Positions 7,060-7,736 of a DNA stretch of 7,736 nt are shown here, piece after piece (positions within the stretch are counted from its first letter, which is position 1; each line of letters opens with the position of its first letter). A program made the position numbers and the translations under genes. Source of the DNA: CASQEL01 sp036655975 (GTDB lineage Bacteria > Desulfobacterota > Desulfovibrionia > Desulfovibrionales > Desulfovibrionaceae); NCBI GenBank assembly GCA_036655975.1, contig JAVVPD010000097.1, positions 1-7,736 of the forward strand. Reading direction: 5' to 3'. The notes beneath the pieces were generated by a model, which did no database searches, was not told the origin of the DNA, and saw only the letters and a list, made by a program, of their open reading frames with translations.

Positions 7060-7082
7060 AGTTATCGTTCATACCTGTGGAC

Positions 7083-7736
7083 TTATACCAGTAAGCCTTC
7101 ATAAACCTGTAAAATACGTGTGCTGACCGTGCTCCAGTCCCGTTCCGCTTTGACCCATTGCAATGCGGTTGCACTTATTTTACTATATAAAACAGTATCT
7201 TCGACCAGCCGCCCCAGTTGTTCCGCTAAACTTGCGGTGTCGTTTGCACGGCAGATTAAGCCGGTTTTTTCGTGCTGCACTATTTCGCACAATGCCGCCA
7301 CATCGGAAATAATGACCGGCTTACCCATAGCCATGGCTTCAAGCGGTTTCAGCGGGGGCACACAGTGGCAGACCTTGGCATTGATACGAGGAAAGGCCAT
7401 GATATCTATGATGGAATAGTATCGGGGGACATCATCAAAGGGCACTCTGCCTGCAAACACCACGGCAGGATGATTGCCCCGTAGCTTATGATAGTCTTTG
7501 AGTTTTTCCGCAGCGTTGCCATCACCCACAATCAGCAGCGAGACTTTTGCTCCTCGTGTATTCAGTTCCAAAGTAGCATCTATAAGATACTCTAATCCCT
7601 CATAATTTGTCACACTCCCCACAAAGCCCACGACAGATCGGTCAGAAAGCCCCAATGCTGCTTTGAGTTCTCTATCTGCTGGTTGGGGAACAAATTTGCT
7701 GGTATCCACAGCATTGGGGAGAATAAGTATTTTATT
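7083..7736 (-). CDS. GT4-type glycosyltransferase, C-terminal part (gene continues beyond the window)
   Basis: The C-terminal GT-B domain of a group 1 (GT4) glycosyltransferase. The frame is open through the window edge and reads NKILILPNAVDTSKF at the start, the usual IPNGVDxxxF region found in the middle of these enzymes. The GTG at 7709 is therefore an internal Val and not the true start. Further on come VVGFVGSV, LLIVGDGNA, VVFAGRVPFDDVPRYYSIID and PLKPLEAMAMGKPVIISDVA, where the nucleotide-sugar is bound. In the usual EX7E motif the second Glu is present (in LEAMA) but the first position is Cys; a subgroup with TPLKPLEAMA likewise lacks it. It would add a sugar to a surface glycan or lipid carrier at the inner membrane face; donor and acceptor are unknown. 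It is the first gene seen of the minus-strand operon, 53 bases before the radical SAM gene. Confidence 0.9.
   Translation of the reverse strand, partial: NKILILPNAVDTSKFVPQPADRELKAALGLSDRSVVGFVGSVTNYEGLEYLIDATLELNTRGAKVSLLIVGDGNAAEKLKDYHKLRGNHPAVVFAGRVPFDDVPRYYSIIDIMAFPRINAKVCHCVPPLKPLEAMAMGKPVIISDVAALCEIVQHEKTGLICRANDTASLAEQLGRLVEDTVLYSKISATALQWVKAERDWSTVSTRILQVYEGLLV

Noticed and set aside
7030..7082. RiPP precursor peptide for the radical SAM and Asn-synthetase-like enzymes
   Set aside because: The gaps of 53, 9 and 2 bases cannot hold a peptide gene; a precursor, if any, must lie outside the window.

Overview
The window looks like Gram-negative bacterial accessory DNA. It joins the decayed end of a defence or mobile-element region (bases 1 to about 1660) to the downstream part of a cell-surface glycan type operon (about 1667 to 7736, all on the minus strand). 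The mixed base composition and gene families would suit a Desulfovibrio-like proteobacterium, but that is a weak guess; no taxonomic marker is present.

Left part. A complete class II Fic protein (AMPylase-type, with its own inhibitory helix motif) is read on the plus strand at 62-916. It faces the last ~160 codons of a type I restriction HsdR subunit on the minus strand (945-1430). That HsdR fragment has no beginning: its frame closes at a TGA at 1431-1433. Immediately behind it is what looks like one end of an IS21-type element, with two 13-base direct repeats. This end appears inserted into the start of an IS30-type element, of which only the outer end and the first transposase codons remain. 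The layout reads as nested insertions followed by deletion of the IS interiors and of most of hsdR. Fic genes are often found inside hsd loci, so fic may be a survivor of the same locus.

Right part. Transcription runs right to left: a GT4-type glycosyltransferase (cut by the window edge), a 649-residue fusion of a Rossmann/methyltransferase-like domain with a radical SAM and SPASM-like C-terminus, a 611-residue asparagine-synthetase-like amide ligase without the usual N-terminal catalytic Cys, and a 521-residue protein with two class I methyltransferase domains. The last three genes are separated by 9 and 2 bases, each with a good ribosome binding site, so they are almost certainly co-translated. 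The two middle genes contain visibly more AT-rich stretches than their neighbours.

How they may work together (inference). A glycosyltransferase extends a surface glycan. The radical SAM protein, amide ligase and double methyltransferase may build or attach an unusual amide- and methyl-decorated group on a sugar, lipid carrier or protein. No RiPP precursor peptide, tRNA, rRNA, CRISPR array or clear terminator was found. The most promising unexplained system is the radical SAM / Asn-synthetase-like / tandem methyltransferase cassette.
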